In this document: positions 1 through 9,552 of the stretch, piece after piece | Position numbering within the stretch: the stretch's first letter is position 1 | Layout: each line of letters starts with the position of its first letter | DNA from: Tsukamurella tyrosinosolvens | Lineage (GTDB): Bacteria; Actinomycetota; Actinomycetes; Mycobacteriales; Mycobacteriaceae | DNA: 64,000 nucleotides | Direction: 5' to 3' | Assembly: GCF_900104775.1 (NCBI RefSeq) | Contig: NZ_FNSA01000003.1 | Coordinates: 3,534,001-3,598,000, forward strand | Made by a program: the position numbers and the translations under genes | The notes under the pieces: generated by a model | What the model was told of the DNA's origin: nothing | Database searches by the model: none | Seen by the model: the letters and a program-made list of their open reading frames with translations, nothing else

Positions 1-512
1 GTGAGTAACGGAACGAGTTCTCGCGTCGTCACCAGGTCGTGGATCTCCGGAACATACGCTCGCCGTGCCTGTTTCGCCGCGGATCGGGCGACCGCGCGCC
101 AGCGGGCGACCCCCTTCTCCGCCTTGCCGGAGCCCTTGCCCCCGGAGCCGCCCCCGTCCCATCGCGAGACGCAGCGCGACGCCTGCCACGGGACGATCGC
201 GTCGATCCCCGCCTCGGTGGCGAGCTCGACGGCCAGTTCGGAACGATCGGACTTGGGCAGCGCCTGCACCAGCACCACGCGGGGCGAGGCGGGCGGCACG
301 GTCCAGGTCTCGGCGCAGCGCACCGTCACGTCAGCCTTGCCGACGGCGGTCGCGGTGCACCGGGCGAAGCCGCCGGCACCGTCGGACAGGACGAGCTCCT
401 CGCCCGCTCGGACGCGCCGCACCGCCGCGGCGTGCCGGCCCTCGTCGCCGGCGAGGAGGTACTCCTCCCCCGGCGCGGGCAGCGACTCCGCGAGGAAGAC
501 GGTGGCCGCCAC
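1..512 (-). CDS. rsmE: 16S rRNA (uracil1498-N3)-methyltransferase RsmE, 3' end cut by window
   Basis: Translation from a GTG at 512 gives VAATVFLAESLPAPGEEYLL..., then GRHAAAVRRVRAGEELVLSDGAG and PPASPRVVLVQALPKSDRSE, followed by ELATEAGIDAIVPWQASRCVS. This is the N-terminal PUA-like domain and the start of the SPOUT methyltransferase domain of RsmE, which methylates U1498 of 16S rRNA with SAM. About 170 residues are present; the C-terminal part with the SAM-binding knot lies beyond position 1. It begins only 6 bases after the dnaJ stop, so it is the third gene of the hrcA-dnaJ-rsmE operon. The GTG follows CCGCAG, a weak ribosome site, so the exact start is less sure than the identity. Confidence 0.9.
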   Translation of the reverse strand, partial: MAATVFLAESLPAPGEEYLLAGDEGRHAAAVRRVRAGEELVLSDGAGGFARCTATAVGKADVTVRCAETWTVPPASPRVVLVQALPKSDRSELAVELATEAGIDAIVPWQASRCVSRWDGGGSGGKGSGKAEKGVARWRAVARSAAKQARRAYVPEIHDLVTTRELVPLL

Positions 513-518
513 CTGCGG

Positions 519-1685
519 CTACCGTCCGGCGAAGGTGTCGCGCAGGCGGGAGAAGATGCCGCCGCCCTGGTCCTGGCCGCCGCGGCGCGCGGCGTGCGGG
601 CCCTCGCCCGGGAACAGCGCCTTGAGCTCGCGCAGCTTCTCGGTCTGCTTCTTGTCCAGCCGCGACGGGATCGCGACGTCGAAGTGCACGACGAGGTTGC
701 CGCGCACCTGCGAGTTGACCTGCGGCATGCCGTGGCCGCGCAGCACCGTGGTGTCGCCGGTCTGGGTGCCCGGGGGCACCTCCACCGTGAGCTCGCCGTC
801 GATGACGGTGGGCACGGTGACCTCGGCGCCCAGTGCCGCGTCGAACATCGGGACCCGCGCGGTGACGTGCAGCGTGCTGCCGTCGCGGGTCAGGTACTCG
901 TGCTCGCTCTCGGTGACCTCGACGTAGAGGTCGCCGGCGGGGCCGCCGCCGGGGCCGACCTCGCCCTGCCCCGCCAGCCGCACGCGCATCCCGTCGCCGA
1001 CGCCGGCGGGGATCTTCACGGTGAGGTTGCGGCGCGTGCGGACGCGGCCGTCGCCGCTGCACTTGCTGCAGGGGTTCTCGATGACCTCGCCGACGCCCGA
1101 GCACGTGGGGCACGGCCGGGACGTCATGACCTGGCCCAGGAAGGACCGCTGCACCGACTGCACCTCGCCCTGGCCGTGGCAGGTGGGGCACGTCGACGGC
1201 TTGCTGTCGCCCTCGGTACCGGCGCCCTGGCACTTGTCGCACAGGACCGCGGTGTCGACGGTCAGCTCGCGGCTGACGCCGTTCGCGCACTCGTCGAGGT
1301 CCAGCTCCATACGGATCAGCGCGTCGTTGCCCTCGCGGACCCGGCCGCGGGGGCCGCGTCCTCCGCCGCCCATGCCGCCGCCGAAGAAGGCCTCGAAGAC
1401 GTCGCCCAGGCCGCCACCGCCGAAGCCGCTGAATCCGCCGCCGCCGAAGCCGCCGCCGCCCGGCGCGCTGTCGAGCGGGTCGCCGCCCATGTCCACGACG
1501 CGCCGCTTCTCGGGGTCGCTGAGCACCTCGTAGGCGTCGGAGACGTCGCGGAACTTCTCCTGCGCCGCCTCGTCGGGGTTCACATCGGGGTGCAGCTCGC
1601 GGGCCAGCTTGCGGTACGCGCGCTTGATCTCCTGGTCGGAGGCCTTCGAATCGACCCCGAGGATGCGGTAGTAATCACGTGCCAC
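519..1685 (-). CDS. dnaJ: Chaperone DnaJ (DnaJ2 type)
   Basis: 388 residues. Hsp40 co-chaperone that delivers substrates to DnaK and stimulates its ATPase. J domain at residues 1-65 with the HPD triad at 32-34 (ELHPDVNP), Gly/Phe-rich linker at about 75-115, then four CxxCxGxG zinc motifs between residues 149 and 213 ([32 protein letters not shown]), and the C-terminal substrate-binding domain. The GTG at 1685 was chosen because it gives the standard start [11 protein letters not shown] and follows GAGGGA nine bases upstream. It lies 135 bases downstream of hrcA on the same strand, the usual hrcA-dnaJ2 pairing in actinobacteria, so it is probably under HrcA control. Confidence 0.97.
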   Translation of the reverse strand: MARDYYRILGVDSKASDQEIKRAYRKLARELHPDVNPDEAAQEKFRDVSDAYEVLSDPEKRRVVDMGGDPLDSAPGGGGFGGGGFSGFGGGGLGDVFEAFFGGGMGGGGRGPRGRVREGNDALIRMELDLDECANGVSRELTVDTAVLCDKCQGAGTEGDSKPSTCPTCHGQGEVQSVQRSFLGQVMTSRPCPTCSGVGEVIENPCSKCSGDGRVRTRRNLTVKIPAGVGDGMRVRLAGQGEVGPGGGPAGDLYVEVTESEHEYLTRDGSTLHVTARVPMFDAALGAEVTVPTVIDGELTVEVPPGTQTGDTTVLRGHGMPQVNSQVRGNLVVHFDVAIPSRLDKKQTEKLRELKALFPGEGPHAARRGGQDQGGGIFSRLRDTFAGR

Positions 1686-1820
1686 TGCGGCGAATCCCTC
1701 TAACGTATGGACGACAATCAGCGGACCTGCTCGGACCGCGCTCAACCCATGATTCCACCACAGGGGCGATTCGGACCATTCGCGCTGGTCACCCCGCCGC
1801 GAATCATGCGCGGACGAGCA

Positions 1821-2855
1821 TCAGCGCTCCCCCAGGACCTCGCCCACGTACCGTGCGACCGCCGCGACGGAGGCGATCGTGCCGGGGTAGTCCATGCGGG
1901 TGGGGCCCAGTACGCCGACGCCGCCGAAGATCGCGCCGGGCGCGCCGTAGCCGGTGGAGATCACCGACGCGCCACGCAGGTTCTCGTCCTGAGTCTCCGA
2001 GCCGATCGCGACCGACACCGTGCCCGGCTGCTGCCGCGCCGTGAGCAGCTTGAGGACCACCACCTGCTCCTCCAGCGTCTCGAGCACGCTGCGCAGGGAG
2101 CCGGAGACCGCGTCGAAGTCGGCGGCGTTGCGGGTGAGGTTCGCGGTGCCGCCGAGCACCAGTCGGTCGTCCGCGCGCTCGACGAGGGTCTCGACCAGCA
2201 CCGTCGACACCCGGATCACCGCGTCGCGCAGATCGCGCGGTGCGAGCGGCGCCAGGTCCGCGACGCCCATCGAGGCGTCGGGGATGAGCTTGCCGTGCAC
2301 CGCGGCGCCGAACAGTTCGCGCAGCCGGGAGAGGTCCTCGTCGGAGACCGGACCGCCGAGCTCGACGAGGCGCTGCTCGACGCGGCCCGAGTCGAGGATC
2401 ACTACGAGGAGCAGCCGGGACGGGGCCAGCGCCACCACCTCGAGGTGCCGCACCCGCGCGGAGCTGATCACCGGGTACTGGATGACCGCGACCTGCCGCG
2501 TCAGCTGGGCCAGGAGCCGCACGGAGCGCTGCAGCACGTCGTCGAGGTCGACGCCGGTCTCCAGGAACTGGAGGATGGCGCGCCGCTCGGCGGAGGAGAG
2601 CGGCTTGATCTGCGCGATCCGGTCGACGAACTGCCGGTACCCCTTCTCGGTGGGGATGCGCCCCGAGCTGGTGTGCTGCTGCGTGATGTAGCCCTCGGCC
2701 TCGAGGACCGCCATGTCGTTGCGCACCGTCGCGCTGGAGACGCCGAGCTGGTGCCGGTCCACCAGGGCCTTCGATCCCACGGGCTCGTGGGTCTCGACGT
2801 AGTCGGCCACGATCGCCCGGAGCACCTCGAAGCGCCGGTCCTCCGTCGTCGACAT
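1821..2855 (-). CDS. hrcA: Heat-inducible transcription repressor HrcA
   Basis: 344 residues. Represses heat-shock genes by binding CIRCE operators. The N-terminal winged helix is recognisable ([59 protein letters not shown]), followed by the GAF-like dimer domain and the conserved C-terminal end ([25 protein letters not shown]). The ATG at 2855 is preceded by AGGAGAAAGGA at proper spacing. I could not find a clear CIRCE element (TTAGCACTC-N9-GAGTGCTAA) upstream of hrcA, so autoregulation is not shown by this sequence. It heads the hrcA-dnaJ-rsmE gene set. Confidence 0.97.
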   Translation of the reverse strand: MSTTEDRRFEVLRAIVADYVETHEPVGSKALVDRHQLGVSSATVRNDMAVLEAEGYITQQHTSSGRIPTEKGYRQFVDRIAQIKPLSSAERRAILQFLETGVDLDDVLQRSVRLLAQLTRQVAVIQYPVISSARVRHLEVVALAPSRLLLVVILDSGRVEQRLVELGGPVSDEDLSRLRELFGAAVHGKLIPDASMGVADLAPLAPRDLRDAVIRVSTVLVETLVERADDRLVLGGTANLTRNAADFDAVSGSLRSVLETLEEQVVVLKLLTARQQPGTVSVAIGSETQDENLRGASVISTGYGAPGAIFGGVGVLGPTRMDYPGTIASVAAVARYVGEVLGER

Positions 2856-2903
2856 CGCGCCGTCCTTTCTCCTGTGGACTTCGAATGTCCAGCTTACGCG
2901 GGC

Positions 2904-2909
2904 TAGAGT
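2904..2909 (+). promoter_or_regulatory. -10 element of probable leaderless promoter (gene at 2916)
   Basis: TAGAGT, followed by six bases and then the GTG start at 2916. At this spacing transcription would begin at or within a base or so of the start codon. No ribosome binding site is present. Inferred, not measured. Confidence 0.55.
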
Positions 2910-2915
2910 CGAGCC

Positions 2916-3269
2916 GTGATCTTCAAGGGCGTACTCGACGGGAAGCCGTACCCGGATCACGGCCTCACCGCCCGCGACTGGTCCCAGATCCCGCCGCAGC
3001 AGGTGCGGCTGAGCGCGATCATCACCACCACCACGGTGCTGGCACTGGACCGCCTGCTCTCCGAGGACTCCACCTTCTACGGCGACCTGTTCCCGCACGC
3101 GGTGCAGTGGAACGGCGACCTCTACCTCGAGGACGGGCTGCACCGGGCCGTGCGGTCGGCGCTGCGCGGGCGCGAGGTGCTGCACTGCCGCGTACACGCG
3201 CTCCCACCCGGCACCCCGCCGCGTCCGGCATCCTCGGGGAGGCACGGCAAGCACGCCCGCCAGGACTGA
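2916..3269 (+). CDS. Conserved actinobacterial protein of unknown function (Rv2375-like)
   Basis: 117 residues ([20 protein letters not shown]...[46 protein letters not shown]). Divergent from hrcA, the same place M. tuberculosis has the small conserved gene Rv2375; the sequence also fits my memory of that family. The stretch [14 protein letters not shown] resembles the nucleotide-binding end of ParB/sulfiredoxin-like small domains, but this is only a resemblance. The last 15 residues are a basic low-complexity tail. Some databases call relatives VapB antitoxin; no toxin gene is next to it, so I do not adopt that. Probably leaderless (see -10 at 2904). Confidence 0.8.
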   Translation: MIFKGVLDGKPYPDHGLTARDWSQIPPQQVRLSAIITTTTVLALDRLLSEDSTFYGDLFPHAVQWNGDLYLEDGLHRAVRSALRGREVLHCRVHALPPGTPPRPASSGRHGKHARQD

Positions 3270-3281
3270 GAGGACTCCCCC

Positions 3282-3911
3282 ATGTCGCGCACCATCCGCC
3301 TGACCGGGTCCGGCATCGCCACCGCGACCCCCGACGTCGTCATCGCCCGGATCGGCGTGGAGTTCCGCGCGGCCGACGTGTCGACGGCCTTCTCCGGCGC
3401 CGGCGAGGCGGCGCACGCGGTGGTCGCCGCCGTCCGCGGGGCCGGGGTGGCGGACGGCGACGTCGCGACGTCGAACCTGGGGCTGCAGGCCGTCGAGACG
3501 GGCCCGTGGGAGGACCGCCGGTTGGAGGGCTACGCCGCCAGCGAGTCGCTCACCGTCACCATCCGCACCGTCGGCGACGCCGCCGCGGTGCTGCAGGCGG
3601 CCGCGGCGGCCGCGGGCGATGCGGCCCGGATCCAGTCCGTCACCTTCGCGCTGTCCGACGGTGCCGCCCCCGCCGCCGCGGCACGCGAGGCCGCGTTCAC
3701 CGATGCGAAGGCGCAGGCCGAGCAGTACGCCGCGCTGTCCGGCGACGCCCTCGGCGCCGTGCTCTCGATCGCCGATGACGGGTCCGGACCACGCACCGAG
3801 GTGCACTTCGCCGCGAAGGCGCTCGGCTCGGCGGCGCCCGCGGGCCCGGCCCTCGAGCCGGGCGAGAAGACCGTCACGGCACGGGTCACCGTCGAATGGG
3901 AGTTGGTGTAA
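3282..3911 (+). CDS. SIMPL domain-containing protein (DUF541), cytoplasmic form
   Basis: 209 residues, whole length matching the SIMPL/DUF541 fold: [19 protein letters not shown] at the start (the GxGxxxxxPD signature), alternating beta strands and Ala-rich helices, [11 protein letters not shown] in the middle, and [14 protein letters not shown] at the end. Family members include periplasmic BP26/OMP28-like proteins and E. coli YggE, linked to oxidative stress; biochemical function is unknown. No signal peptide. It starts 12 bases after the previous gene, so the two are probably co-transcribed. The next gene encodes a lipoprotein paralogue, so this is a tandem pair with one member inside and one outside the membrane. 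Confidence 0.88.
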   Translation: MSRTIRLTGSGIATATPDVVIARIGVEFRAADVSTAFSGAGEAAHAVVAAVRGAGVADGDVATSNLGLQAVETGPWEDRRLEGYAASESLTVTIRTVGDAAAVLQAAAAAAGDAARIQSVTFALSDGAAPAAAAREAAFTDAKAQAEQYAALSGDALGAVLSIADDGSGPRTEVHFAAKALGSAAPAGPALEPGEKTVTARVTVEWELV

Positions 3912-3977
3912 CCGTCCGTTCGTTGCCGTAACGGGCGATCCGCTGCGGCGGCGCGTCCCCGCTGCCACCCTGGGACC

Positions 3978-4724
3978 ATGGCGAACTCGACATCCAGCAC
4001 AGCACGGAAACTGCGCGTCACCGGCGTCGCGCTCCTCGCGGCGGTCGCACTGGGCGGGTCGGTGACGGCGTGCGGCTCGTCGAGCACGTCCAACGACTCG
4101 CCGCGGGAGATCACGGCGGTCGGCACGGGCGACGCCTCGGGCAAGCCCGACGTGCTCACCGTGGAGCTGGCCGTGCAGCACCAGGCGGGCGACGTGACGA
4201 CCGCGCTCAACGACGCCTCGGCGAGCGCGCAGAAGGTGATCGACGCGGCCGGCGCGAACGGCGTCGACAAGAAGGACGTCGCCACCGCGAACGTGCGGGT
4301 CAATCCCCGCTACGGCACCGACCGGCAGATCACGTCGTACGAGGCGACGCAGTCGCTCACGGTGAAGGTCCGCAAGCTCGAGACCGCGTCGAAGCTGCTG
4401 GGCGACCTCGCGACCGCCGGCGGCGACGCGACCCGGATCAGCTCCGTGGGCTTCGACATCGAGAACGACTCCGCGCTCAAGACGACGGCGCGCGACAAGG
4501 CCTTCGCCGAGGCCAAGAGCCGCGCCGAGCAGTACGCCAAGCTCTCCGGCGGCAAGCTCGGCGAGGTCCGCACGGTGACCGAGGGCGCGGCCGCCCGGCC
4601 GACGACGACCCGGCAGTTCTCGGCCCCCGATTCCGCTCCCGGTGTCGCCGCCTCGCCCGTCCCGATCGAGTCCGGCGAGCAGTCGCTGACCGTGACGGTG
4701 ACGGTGGTCTTCGCGCTGTCCTGA
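3978..4724 (+). CDS. SIMPL domain lipoprotein (DUF541)
   Basis: 248 residues. N-terminal lipoprotein signal: basic region (TARKLRVTG), hydrophobic core ([13 protein letters not shown]) and lipobox VTAC with Cys near residue 32, then a Ser-rich linker. The SIMPL domain follows ([22 protein letters not shown] ... [18 protein letters not shown]). It is related to the gene at 3282, with both sharing [18 protein letters not shown] / [19 protein letters not shown], so they arose by duplication. It should sit on the outer face of the cytoplasmic membrane. CACCCT six bases before the ATG is a weak leaderless-type -10. Function of the family is not established. Confidence 0.9.
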   Translation: MANSTSSTARKLRVTGVALLAAVALGGSVTACGSSSTSNDSPREITAVGTGDASGKPDVLTVELAVQHQAGDVTTALNDASASAQKVIDAAGANGVDKKDVATANVRVNPRYGTDRQITSYEATQSLTVKVRKLETASKLLGDLATAGGDATRISSVGFDIENDSALKTTARDKAFAEAKSRAEQYAKLSGGKLGEVRTVTEGAAARPTTTRQFSAPDSAPGVAASPVPIESGEQSLTVTVTVVFALS

Positions 4725-4740
4725 CCGCCCGCGGGTCGGG

Positions 4741-5913
4741 TCAGCCCAGGATGCGGCGCACCACCCCGTCGGCCAGGAGTCGCCCGGCGTCGGTGAGCAC
4801 GTAGGCGTCACGCGCCCGGTCCAGGTTCCCGACGGCGACCTCGTCCTCGGCCCGGGAGGCCTCGTCGGGCCGGAGCACAGCGAGCGGGATGCCGGACCGC
4901 ATGCGCACGCGCAGCATCACGTCCTCGACGTGACGGTCCTCGTCGGTGAGCACCTCGTGGCCCGCGATCGGCAGCGCCCCGCCCGCCACGGCGTCGGCGT
5001 ACCGGGCGGGGTGCTTGACGTTCCACACCCGTGTCCCGGCGACGTGGCCGTGCGCGCCGGGCCCGGCGCCCCACCAGTTCGCGCCCTCCCAGTACAGCTC
5101 GTTGTGCCGGCACCGGCCCGCCTCCGAGCGTGCCCAGTTCGACACCTCGTACCAGTCGAAGCCCGCGTCCCGCAGGGCCCCGTCGAGCATCTCGTAGCGG
5201 TGCGCCAGCACGTCGTCGTCGGTGTCGGGGAGCTCGCCGCGGCGGATCCGCCGGGCCAGCGCGGTGCCGTCCTCGACGATGAGCGCGTAGGCGGAGACGT
5301 GGTCGACGCCGGCGTCGAGCACCGCGTCGAGCGAGGCCCGCAGGTCGTCGTCGGACTCCCCGGGCGTGCCGTAGATCAGGTCCAGGTTGACGTGGTCGAA
5401 GCCCGCGGCGCGCGCCTCCTTCGCCGCGGCCACCGCCCGCCCGGGTGTGTGCGTGCGGTCCAGCACGCGCAGCACGTGCGCCGCGGCCGACTGCATGCCG
5501 AGGGAGATCCGGGTGAAGCCCGCCTCCCGCAGCCGCGCGAAGAACTCCGGCGAGGTCGACTCGGGGTTCGACTCGGTGGTCACCTCCGCGTCGTCGGCGA
5601 AGGTGAAGTGCCGGCGGGCCGTGTCGAGGAGGGCGGCGAGGCCGTCGCCGCCCAGGAGCGACGGGGTGCCGCCGCCCACGAACACCGTCGACACGGGGAC
5701 GTCGCCGAGCGCGCGACGGGCCAGGGCCAGCTCGCCGTCGATCGCCTCGGCCCACGCCTGCGGCGAGGTCGATGCACCCAGCTCGCCGGCGGTGTAGGTG
5801 TTGAAGTCGCAGTAGCCGCAGCGCGTCGCGCAGAACGGAACGTGCAGGTACAGCCCGAACGGTGACGCGGCACCGTCGAGCCGGCTGAGCTCTGGGGTCG
5901 AGGGCGCGGGCAC
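4741..5913 (-). CDS. hemW: Radical SAM heme chaperone HemW
   Basis: 390 residues. Radical SAM protein of the HemN/HemW group, placed with HemW: it has [21 protein letters not shown] near residue 20, with the CxxxCxxC motif for the 4Fe-4S cluster, and the family signatures [19 protein letters not shown] and [11 protein letters not shown]. It lacks the N-terminal extension of true coproporphyrinogen dehydrogenases. HemW is thought to insert heme into respiratory enzymes. The GTG at 5913 gives [19 protein letters not shown]..., the usual length; the open frame upstream (to 6051) overlaps the leader peptide of the next operon and is not family-like. CAGACT six bases before the GTG may be a leaderless -10. 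Confidence 0.93.
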   Translation of the reverse strand: MPAPSTPELSRLDGAASPFGLYLHVPFCATRCGYCDFNTYTAGELGASTSPQAWAEAIDGELALARRALGDVPVSTVFVGGGTPSLLGGDGLAALLDTARRHFTFADDAEVTTESNPESTSPEFFARLREAGFTRISLGMQSAAAHVLRVLDRTHTPGRAVAAAKEARAAGFDHVNLDLIYGTPGESDDDLRASLDAVLDAGVDHVSAYALIVEDGTALARRIRRGELPDTDDDVLAHRYEMLDGALRDAGFDWYEVSNWARSEAGRCRHNELYWEGANWWGAGPGAHGHVAGTRVWNVKHPARYADAVAGGALPIAGHEVLTDEDRHVEDVMLRVRMRSGIPLAVLRPDEASRAEDEVAVGNLDRARDAYVLTDAGRLLADGVVRRILG

Positions 5914-5997
5914 GCATCCAGTCTGGCAGGTCGCCGACCACGGAATTTCGTGCACCGGTGAGCGGAACCCGATTCCTCGTTTCCGCCCAGCCGGTGG

Positions 5998-6003
5998 CAC
6001 AAT
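5998..6003 (+). promoter_or_regulatory. Possible -10 of the cys assimilation operon
   Basis: CACAAT seven bases before the ATG of the leader peptide at 6011. A weak match to TANNNT (first T replaced by C). If correct the leader peptide is translated without a 5' UTR, as described for mycobacterial Cys-rich leaders. Confidence 0.35.
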
Positions 6004-6010
6004 GATCTCG

Positions 6011-6091
6011 ATGGATGGACAGGGTGAGCTGCTGGCGTCGCGCCGGCACATCGATTACCTGCGGGTCTGCAGCAGCGGCTGTCGGGCCTGA
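6011..6091 (+). CDS. Cys-containing leader peptide upstream of sulfite reductase
   Basis: 26-codon reading frame that starts MDGQGELLAS and ends RRHIDYLRVCSSGCRA. The RRH(I/V)DxxRV core followed by Cys residues matches the putative leader peptides found upstream of sulfur genes in Streptomyces and other actinobacteria. Related Cys-rich leaderless ORFs in mycobacteria control downstream cysteine genes by ribosome stalling when cysteine is low. Here two Cys codons (TGC, TGT) lie seven and three codons before the stop. The stop at 6091 is followed by 79 bases before the sir ATG, room for an attenuator structure. An in-frame ATG nine bases upstream (6002) is an alternative start. Confidence 0.75.
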   Translation: MDGQGELLASRRHIDYLRVCSSGCRA

Positions 6092-6170
6092 TTCGCGACG
6101 CCTCTGCCCGCGTCGATTCCCGGAAGCGCCACCAGCCCGGCGCACCATCCCATGAATCCCAGGAGTCTCC

Positions 6171-7895
6171 ATGACGTCGATCGCCGACGCCCCTGTCCCC
6201 TCCGCCGCTGACACCGCCCCGACGCGGCCGGCGCGCACGCGCCCGGTCAAGCGCAAGTCGGAGGGCCAGTGGAAGCTGGGGTACCGCACGCCGCTGAACC
6301 CCAACGAGCAGACCAAGCGCGACGACAACCCGCTCAACGTGCGCGCCCGGATCGAGAACATCTACTCGAAGCAGGGCTTCGACTCGATCGACAAGGCCGA
6401 CCTGCGCGGCCGGATGCGCTGGTGGGGCCTGTACACCCAGCGCGAGCAGGGCTACGACGGCACGTTCACCGGCGACGAGAACATCGATCTGCTCGAGGCG
6501 CCGTACTTCATGATGCGGGTGCGGTGCGACGGCGGGAAGCTCGACGCCGCGCAGTTGCGCACCCTCGGCGGGATCTCGGAGGAGTTCGGACGGAACACCG
6601 CCGACATCTCCGACCGCGAGAACGTGCAGTTCCACTGGATCGAGATCGAGAACGTCCCGGAGATCTGGAAGCGCATCGAGGCCGTCGGCCTCAAGACCAC
6701 CGAGGCCTGCGGCGACTGCCCGCGCGTGGTGCTCGGCTCCCCGCTGGCCGGCGAGTCCTTCGGCGAGGTCCTCGACCCGTCGCCCGCGATCGACGAGATC
6801 GTGCGCCGCTACATCGGCGACCCGAAGTACTCGAACCTGCCCCGCAAGTTCAAGACCGCCATCTCGGGTCAGCAGGACGTGGTCCACGAGATCAACGACG
6901 TGGCCTTCATCGGCGTCGAGCACCCCGAGCACGGCCCCGGCCTCGACCTCTGGGTCGGCGGCGGGCTGTCGACGAACCCGATGCTCGCGCAGCGCGTGGG
7001 CGCCTGGATCCCGCTCGACGAGGTGCCCGACGTCTGGGAGGGCGTTGTCTCGATCTTCCGCGACTACGGCTACCGCCGGCTGCGCTCGAAGGCGCGGCTG
7101 AAGTTCCTGGTCAAGGACTGGGGCATCGAGAAGTTCCGCCAGGTGCTCGAGGACGAGTACCTCGGCCGCAAGCTGATCGACGGCCCCGCTCCCGCACAGC
7201 CGGAGCGTCCCATCGACCACATCGGCGTGCAGAAGCTGCGCAACGGCCTCAACGCCGTCGGCTTCTCCCCCATCGCCGGCCGCGTCTCGGGCACGGTCCT
7301 GAGCAAGGTGGCCGACGCGATGGAGCGGGTCGGCTCCGATCGCGCCTCGTTCACGCCCTACCAGAAGCTCATCGTCCTCGACGTCCCCGATGACCAGGTC
7401 GACTCCCTGATCGACGAGCTGGCGCCGCTGGGCCTGCAGGGCCGCCCGTCGATCTGGCGGCGCAACCTCATCGCGTGCAGCGGCATCGAGTTCTGCAAGC
7501 TCTCCTTCGTCGAGACCCGCAAGCGCTCGCAGGTGCTCGTGCCCGAACTGGAGCAGCGGCTCGCCGACATCAACGCCCAGCTGGACGTCCCGATCACGGT
7601 GAACATCAACGGCTGCCCCAACTCGTGCGGCCGCTCCCAGATCGCCGACATCGGCTTCAAGGGCCAGCTCGTGGACGACCACGAGGGGAATCAAGTCGAG
7701 GGCTTCCAGGTTCACCTTGGTGGAAGCCTCGGGCTCGACAGCGGGTTCGGCCGCAAGCTGCGCCAGCACAAGGTGCTGTCGACGGAGCTCGGGGACTACA
7801 TCGAGCGAGTGGTGCGGAACTTCGTGGCACAGCGCGAGGGCGACGAGCGCTTCGCGCAGTGGACGCTCCGCGCCGCTGAGGAGGACCTGCGATGA
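6171..7895 (+). CDS. sir: Assimilatory sulfite reductase (ferredoxin), NirA/Sir
   Basis: 574 residues. Reduces sulfite to sulfide with six electrons from ferredoxin, using siroheme and a 4Fe-4S cluster. Cluster ligands are visible as Cys436 and Cys442 (CSGIEFC) and Cys482 and Cys486 (NGCPNSC). This is the spacing of the M. tuberculosis NirA enzyme. The two ferredoxin-like half-domains (LEAPYFMMRVRCDGG, NVQFHWIEIENV) and the repeated siroheme domains are present. AGGAG sits six bases before the ATG. First structural gene of sir-cysH-cysD-cysN, with cysH overlapping by four bases. The operon probably responds to cysteine through the leader peptide at 6011. Confidence 0.97.
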   Translation: MTSIADAPVPSAADTAPTRPARTRPVKRKSEGQWKLGYRTPLNPNEQTKRDDNPLNVRARIENIYSKQGFDSIDKADLRGRMRWWGLYTQREQGYDGTFTGDENIDLLEAPYFMMRVRCDGGKLDAAQLRTLGGISEEFGRNTADISDRENVQFHWIEIENVPEIWKRIEAVGLKTTEACGDCPRVVLGSPLAGESFGEVLDPSPAIDEIVRRYIGDPKYSNLPRKFKTAISGQQDVVHEINDVAFIGVEHPEHGPGLDLWVGGGLSTNPMLAQRVGAWIPLDEVPDVWEGVVSIFRDYGYRRLRSKARLKFLVKDWGIEKFRQVLEDEYLGRKLIDGPAPAQPERPIDHIGVQKLRNGLNAVGFSPIAGRVSGTVLSKVADAMERVGSDRASFTPYQKLIVLDVPDDQVDSLIDELAPLGLQGRPSIWRRNLIACSGIEFCKLSFVETRKRSQVLVPELEQRLADINAQLDVPITVNINGCPNSCGRSQIADIGFKGQLVDDHEGNQVEGFQVHLGGSLGLDSGFGRKLRQHKVLSTELGDYIERVVRNFVAQREGDERFAQWTLRAAEEDLR

Positions 7896-8614
7896 CGGCA
7901 CCGTCGAACCCCCTGACCGGACGCGACGCGGACGAGCTCCGCGCCCTCGCGGAGCGCGCGTCGAAGGAGTTGGAGGGCGCCGACCCGCTCACCCTGCTGC
8001 GGTGGACGCTGGACACCTTCGGCGAGGACTTCGTCGTCGCGTCGAACATGCAGGACGGGGTGCTGGTGCACCTCGCCAAGCAGGTGCAGGAGCGGCCGAA
8101 GGTCCTGTTCCTCGACACCGGCTACCACTTCCCCGAGACGATCGGCATGCGCGACGCGGTCGAGTCGATCTACGAGGTGGAGCTGCTGAACGTGACGCCC
8201 GCGCAGAGCGTCGGCGAGCAGGACGCGACCGTCGGCAAGGACCTGTTCGCGACCGACCCGGCGCAGTGCTGCAACCTGCGCAAGGTCGTGCCGCTGCGCG
8301 AGACCCTGTCGGGCTACCGCGCCTGGGTCACCGGTATCCGCCGCGTCGAGTCGCCCACTCGCGCGAACGCGCCCTTCATCTCCTTCGACGAGGGCTTCGG
8401 CCTGCTCAAGGTCAACCCCATCGTCGACTGGTCCGACGAGCAGATGCAGCGGTTCATCGAGGAAAACGGCATCCTGGTGAACCCGCTGGTCGACGAGGGC
8501 TACCCGTCGATCGGCTGCCAGCCCTGCACCAACAAGCCCGCCCCGGGTTCCGATCCTCGAAGCGGCCGCTGGGCCGGTTCGACCAAGACAGAATGCGGAC
8601 TGCACGCCTCATGA
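7892..8614 (+). CDS. cysH: Adenylylsulfate (APS) reductase CysH
   Basis: 240 residues. Reduces activated sulfate to sulfite. It has the Cys pair at 126-127 (QCCNLRK) and the second pair C209/C212 (GCQPC). These bind the 4Fe-4S cluster typical of APS reductases rather than PAPS reductases of the E. coli type. The catalytic Cys235 is in the C-terminal TECGLH motif. The PP-loop ATPase fold carries FLDTGYHFPET. ATGA overlap with sir upstream and with cysD downstream indicates translational coupling. The cluster ligands, together with a CysN that lacks APS kinase, suggest APS is the substrate. Confidence 0.96.
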   Translation: MTAPSNPLTGRDADELRALAERASKELEGADPLTLLRWTLDTFGEDFVVASNMQDGVLVHLAKQVQERPKVLFLDTGYHFPETIGMRDAVESIYEVELLNVTPAQSVGEQDATVGKDLFATDPAQCCNLRKVVPLRETLSGYRAWVTGIRRVESPTRANAPFISFDEGFGLLKVNPIVDWSDEQMQRFIEENGILVNPLVDEGYPSIGCQPCTNKPAPGSDPRSGRWAGSTKTECGLHAS

Positions 8615-9552
8615 CCATCACAGAGCCCACGGAGCCGATCGTGTCCACTGGCGACCCCACGGAGTTCAGCACGCTCGACGCGCTGGAGTCCGAGGCCATC
8701 CACATCTTCCGCGAGGTCGCGGGCGAGTTCGAGCGCCCCGTCATCCTGTTCTCGGGCGGCAAGGACTCGACGGTGCTGCTGCACCTCGCGGTGAAGGCCT
8801 TCTGGCCGGCGCCGCTCCCCTTCGCACTGCTGCACGTGGACACCGGCCACAACCTGCCCGAGGTGCTGGACTTCCGCGACCGGATGGTCGAGAAGTACAA
8901 CCTGCGGCTGCACGTCGCGAAGGTCGAGGACTACCTCGCCGACGGCCGGCTCGAGGAGCGGGCCGACGGGATCCGCAACCCGCTGCAGACGGTGCCGCTG
9001 CTCGACGCCATCTCCGAGAACCGGTTCGACGCCGTCTTCGGCGGCGGCCGCCGCGACGAGGAGCGGGCCCGCGCCAAGGAGCGGATCTTCTCGCTGCGCA
9101 ACGCCTTCGGCCAGTGGGACCCGAAGCGGCAGCGCCCCGAGCTGTGGAACCTGTACAACGGCCGGCACGCGCCGGGCGAGCACGTGCGCGTGTTCCCGAT
9201 CAGCAACTTCACCGAGCTGGACATCTGGCGCTACATCGCCCGCGAGGACATCGAGCTGGCCTCGATCTACTACGCGCACGAGCGCGAGGTCTACTCGCGC
9301 GACGGGATGCTGATGACCTCCGGCGTGTGGGGCGGCCCGCGCGAGGGCGAGGAGGTGCGGACGCTGTCGGTGCGGTACCGCACGGTGGGCGACGGCTCCA
9401 CCACCGGCGCGATCGAGTCCACCGCGTCGAACAACGAGCAGATCATGGCCGAGGTCGCCGCGTCGCGCCTCACCGAGCGCGGCGCCACCCGCGGCGACGA
9501 CCGCGTCTCCGAGGCCGCGATGGAAGACCGCAAGAAGGAAGGCTACTTCTGA
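8611..9552 (+). CDS. cysD: Sulfate adenylyltransferase subunit 2 (CysD)
   Basis: 313 residues. Catalytic subunit of ATP sulfurylase, which makes APS from ATP and sulfate. The PP-loop is SGGKDSTVLLHLAVKAF. Family signatures include HVDTGHNLPEVLDFRD, VFGGGRRDEERARAKERIFS, HVRVFPISNFTELDIWRYI and the C-terminal RKKEGYF. The ATG at 8611 overlaps the cysH stop (ATGA); an in-frame ATG at 8593 is possible but would extend the overlap. The stop overlaps the cysN start (TGATG). Confidence 0.97.
   Translation: MTITEPTEPIVSTGDPTEFSTLDALESEAIHIFREVAGEFERPVILFSGGKDSTVLLHLAVKAFWPAPLPFALLHVDTGHNLPEVLDFRDRMVEKYNLRLHVAKVEDYLADGRLEERADGIRNPLQTVPLLDAISENRFDAVFGGGRRDEERARAKERIFSLRNAFGQWDPKRQRPELWNLYNGRHAPGEHVRVFPISNFTELDIWRYIAREDIELASIYYAHEREVYSRDGMLMTSGVWGGPREGEEVRTLSVRYRTVGDGSTTGAIESTASNNEQIMAEVAASRLTERGATRGDDRVSEAAMEDRKKEGYF

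Noticed and set aside
2856-2915. CIRCE operator in front of hrcA
   Set aside because: I looked for TTAGCACTC and GAGTGCTAA with a 9-base spacer and found neither; GCTAGAGTC is better read as the -10 of the divergent gene.
2916-3269. VapB-type antitoxin
   Set aside because: No adjacent PIN-domain toxin and no recognisable antitoxin DNA-binding motif; kept as a conserved protein of unknown function.
1821-4811. A 996-codon open frame on the minus strand upstream of and including hrcA
   Set aside because: Only the last 344 codons (from ATG 2855) encode HrcA; the rest is Arg/Gly-rich frame shadow over the SIMPL genes, which have clear homology on the other strand.
5580-7901. A 773-codon minus-strand frame opposite sir
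   Set aside because: Low-complexity Asp/Arg/Ala/Val composition with no homology; sir on the plus strand has all catalytic motifs.
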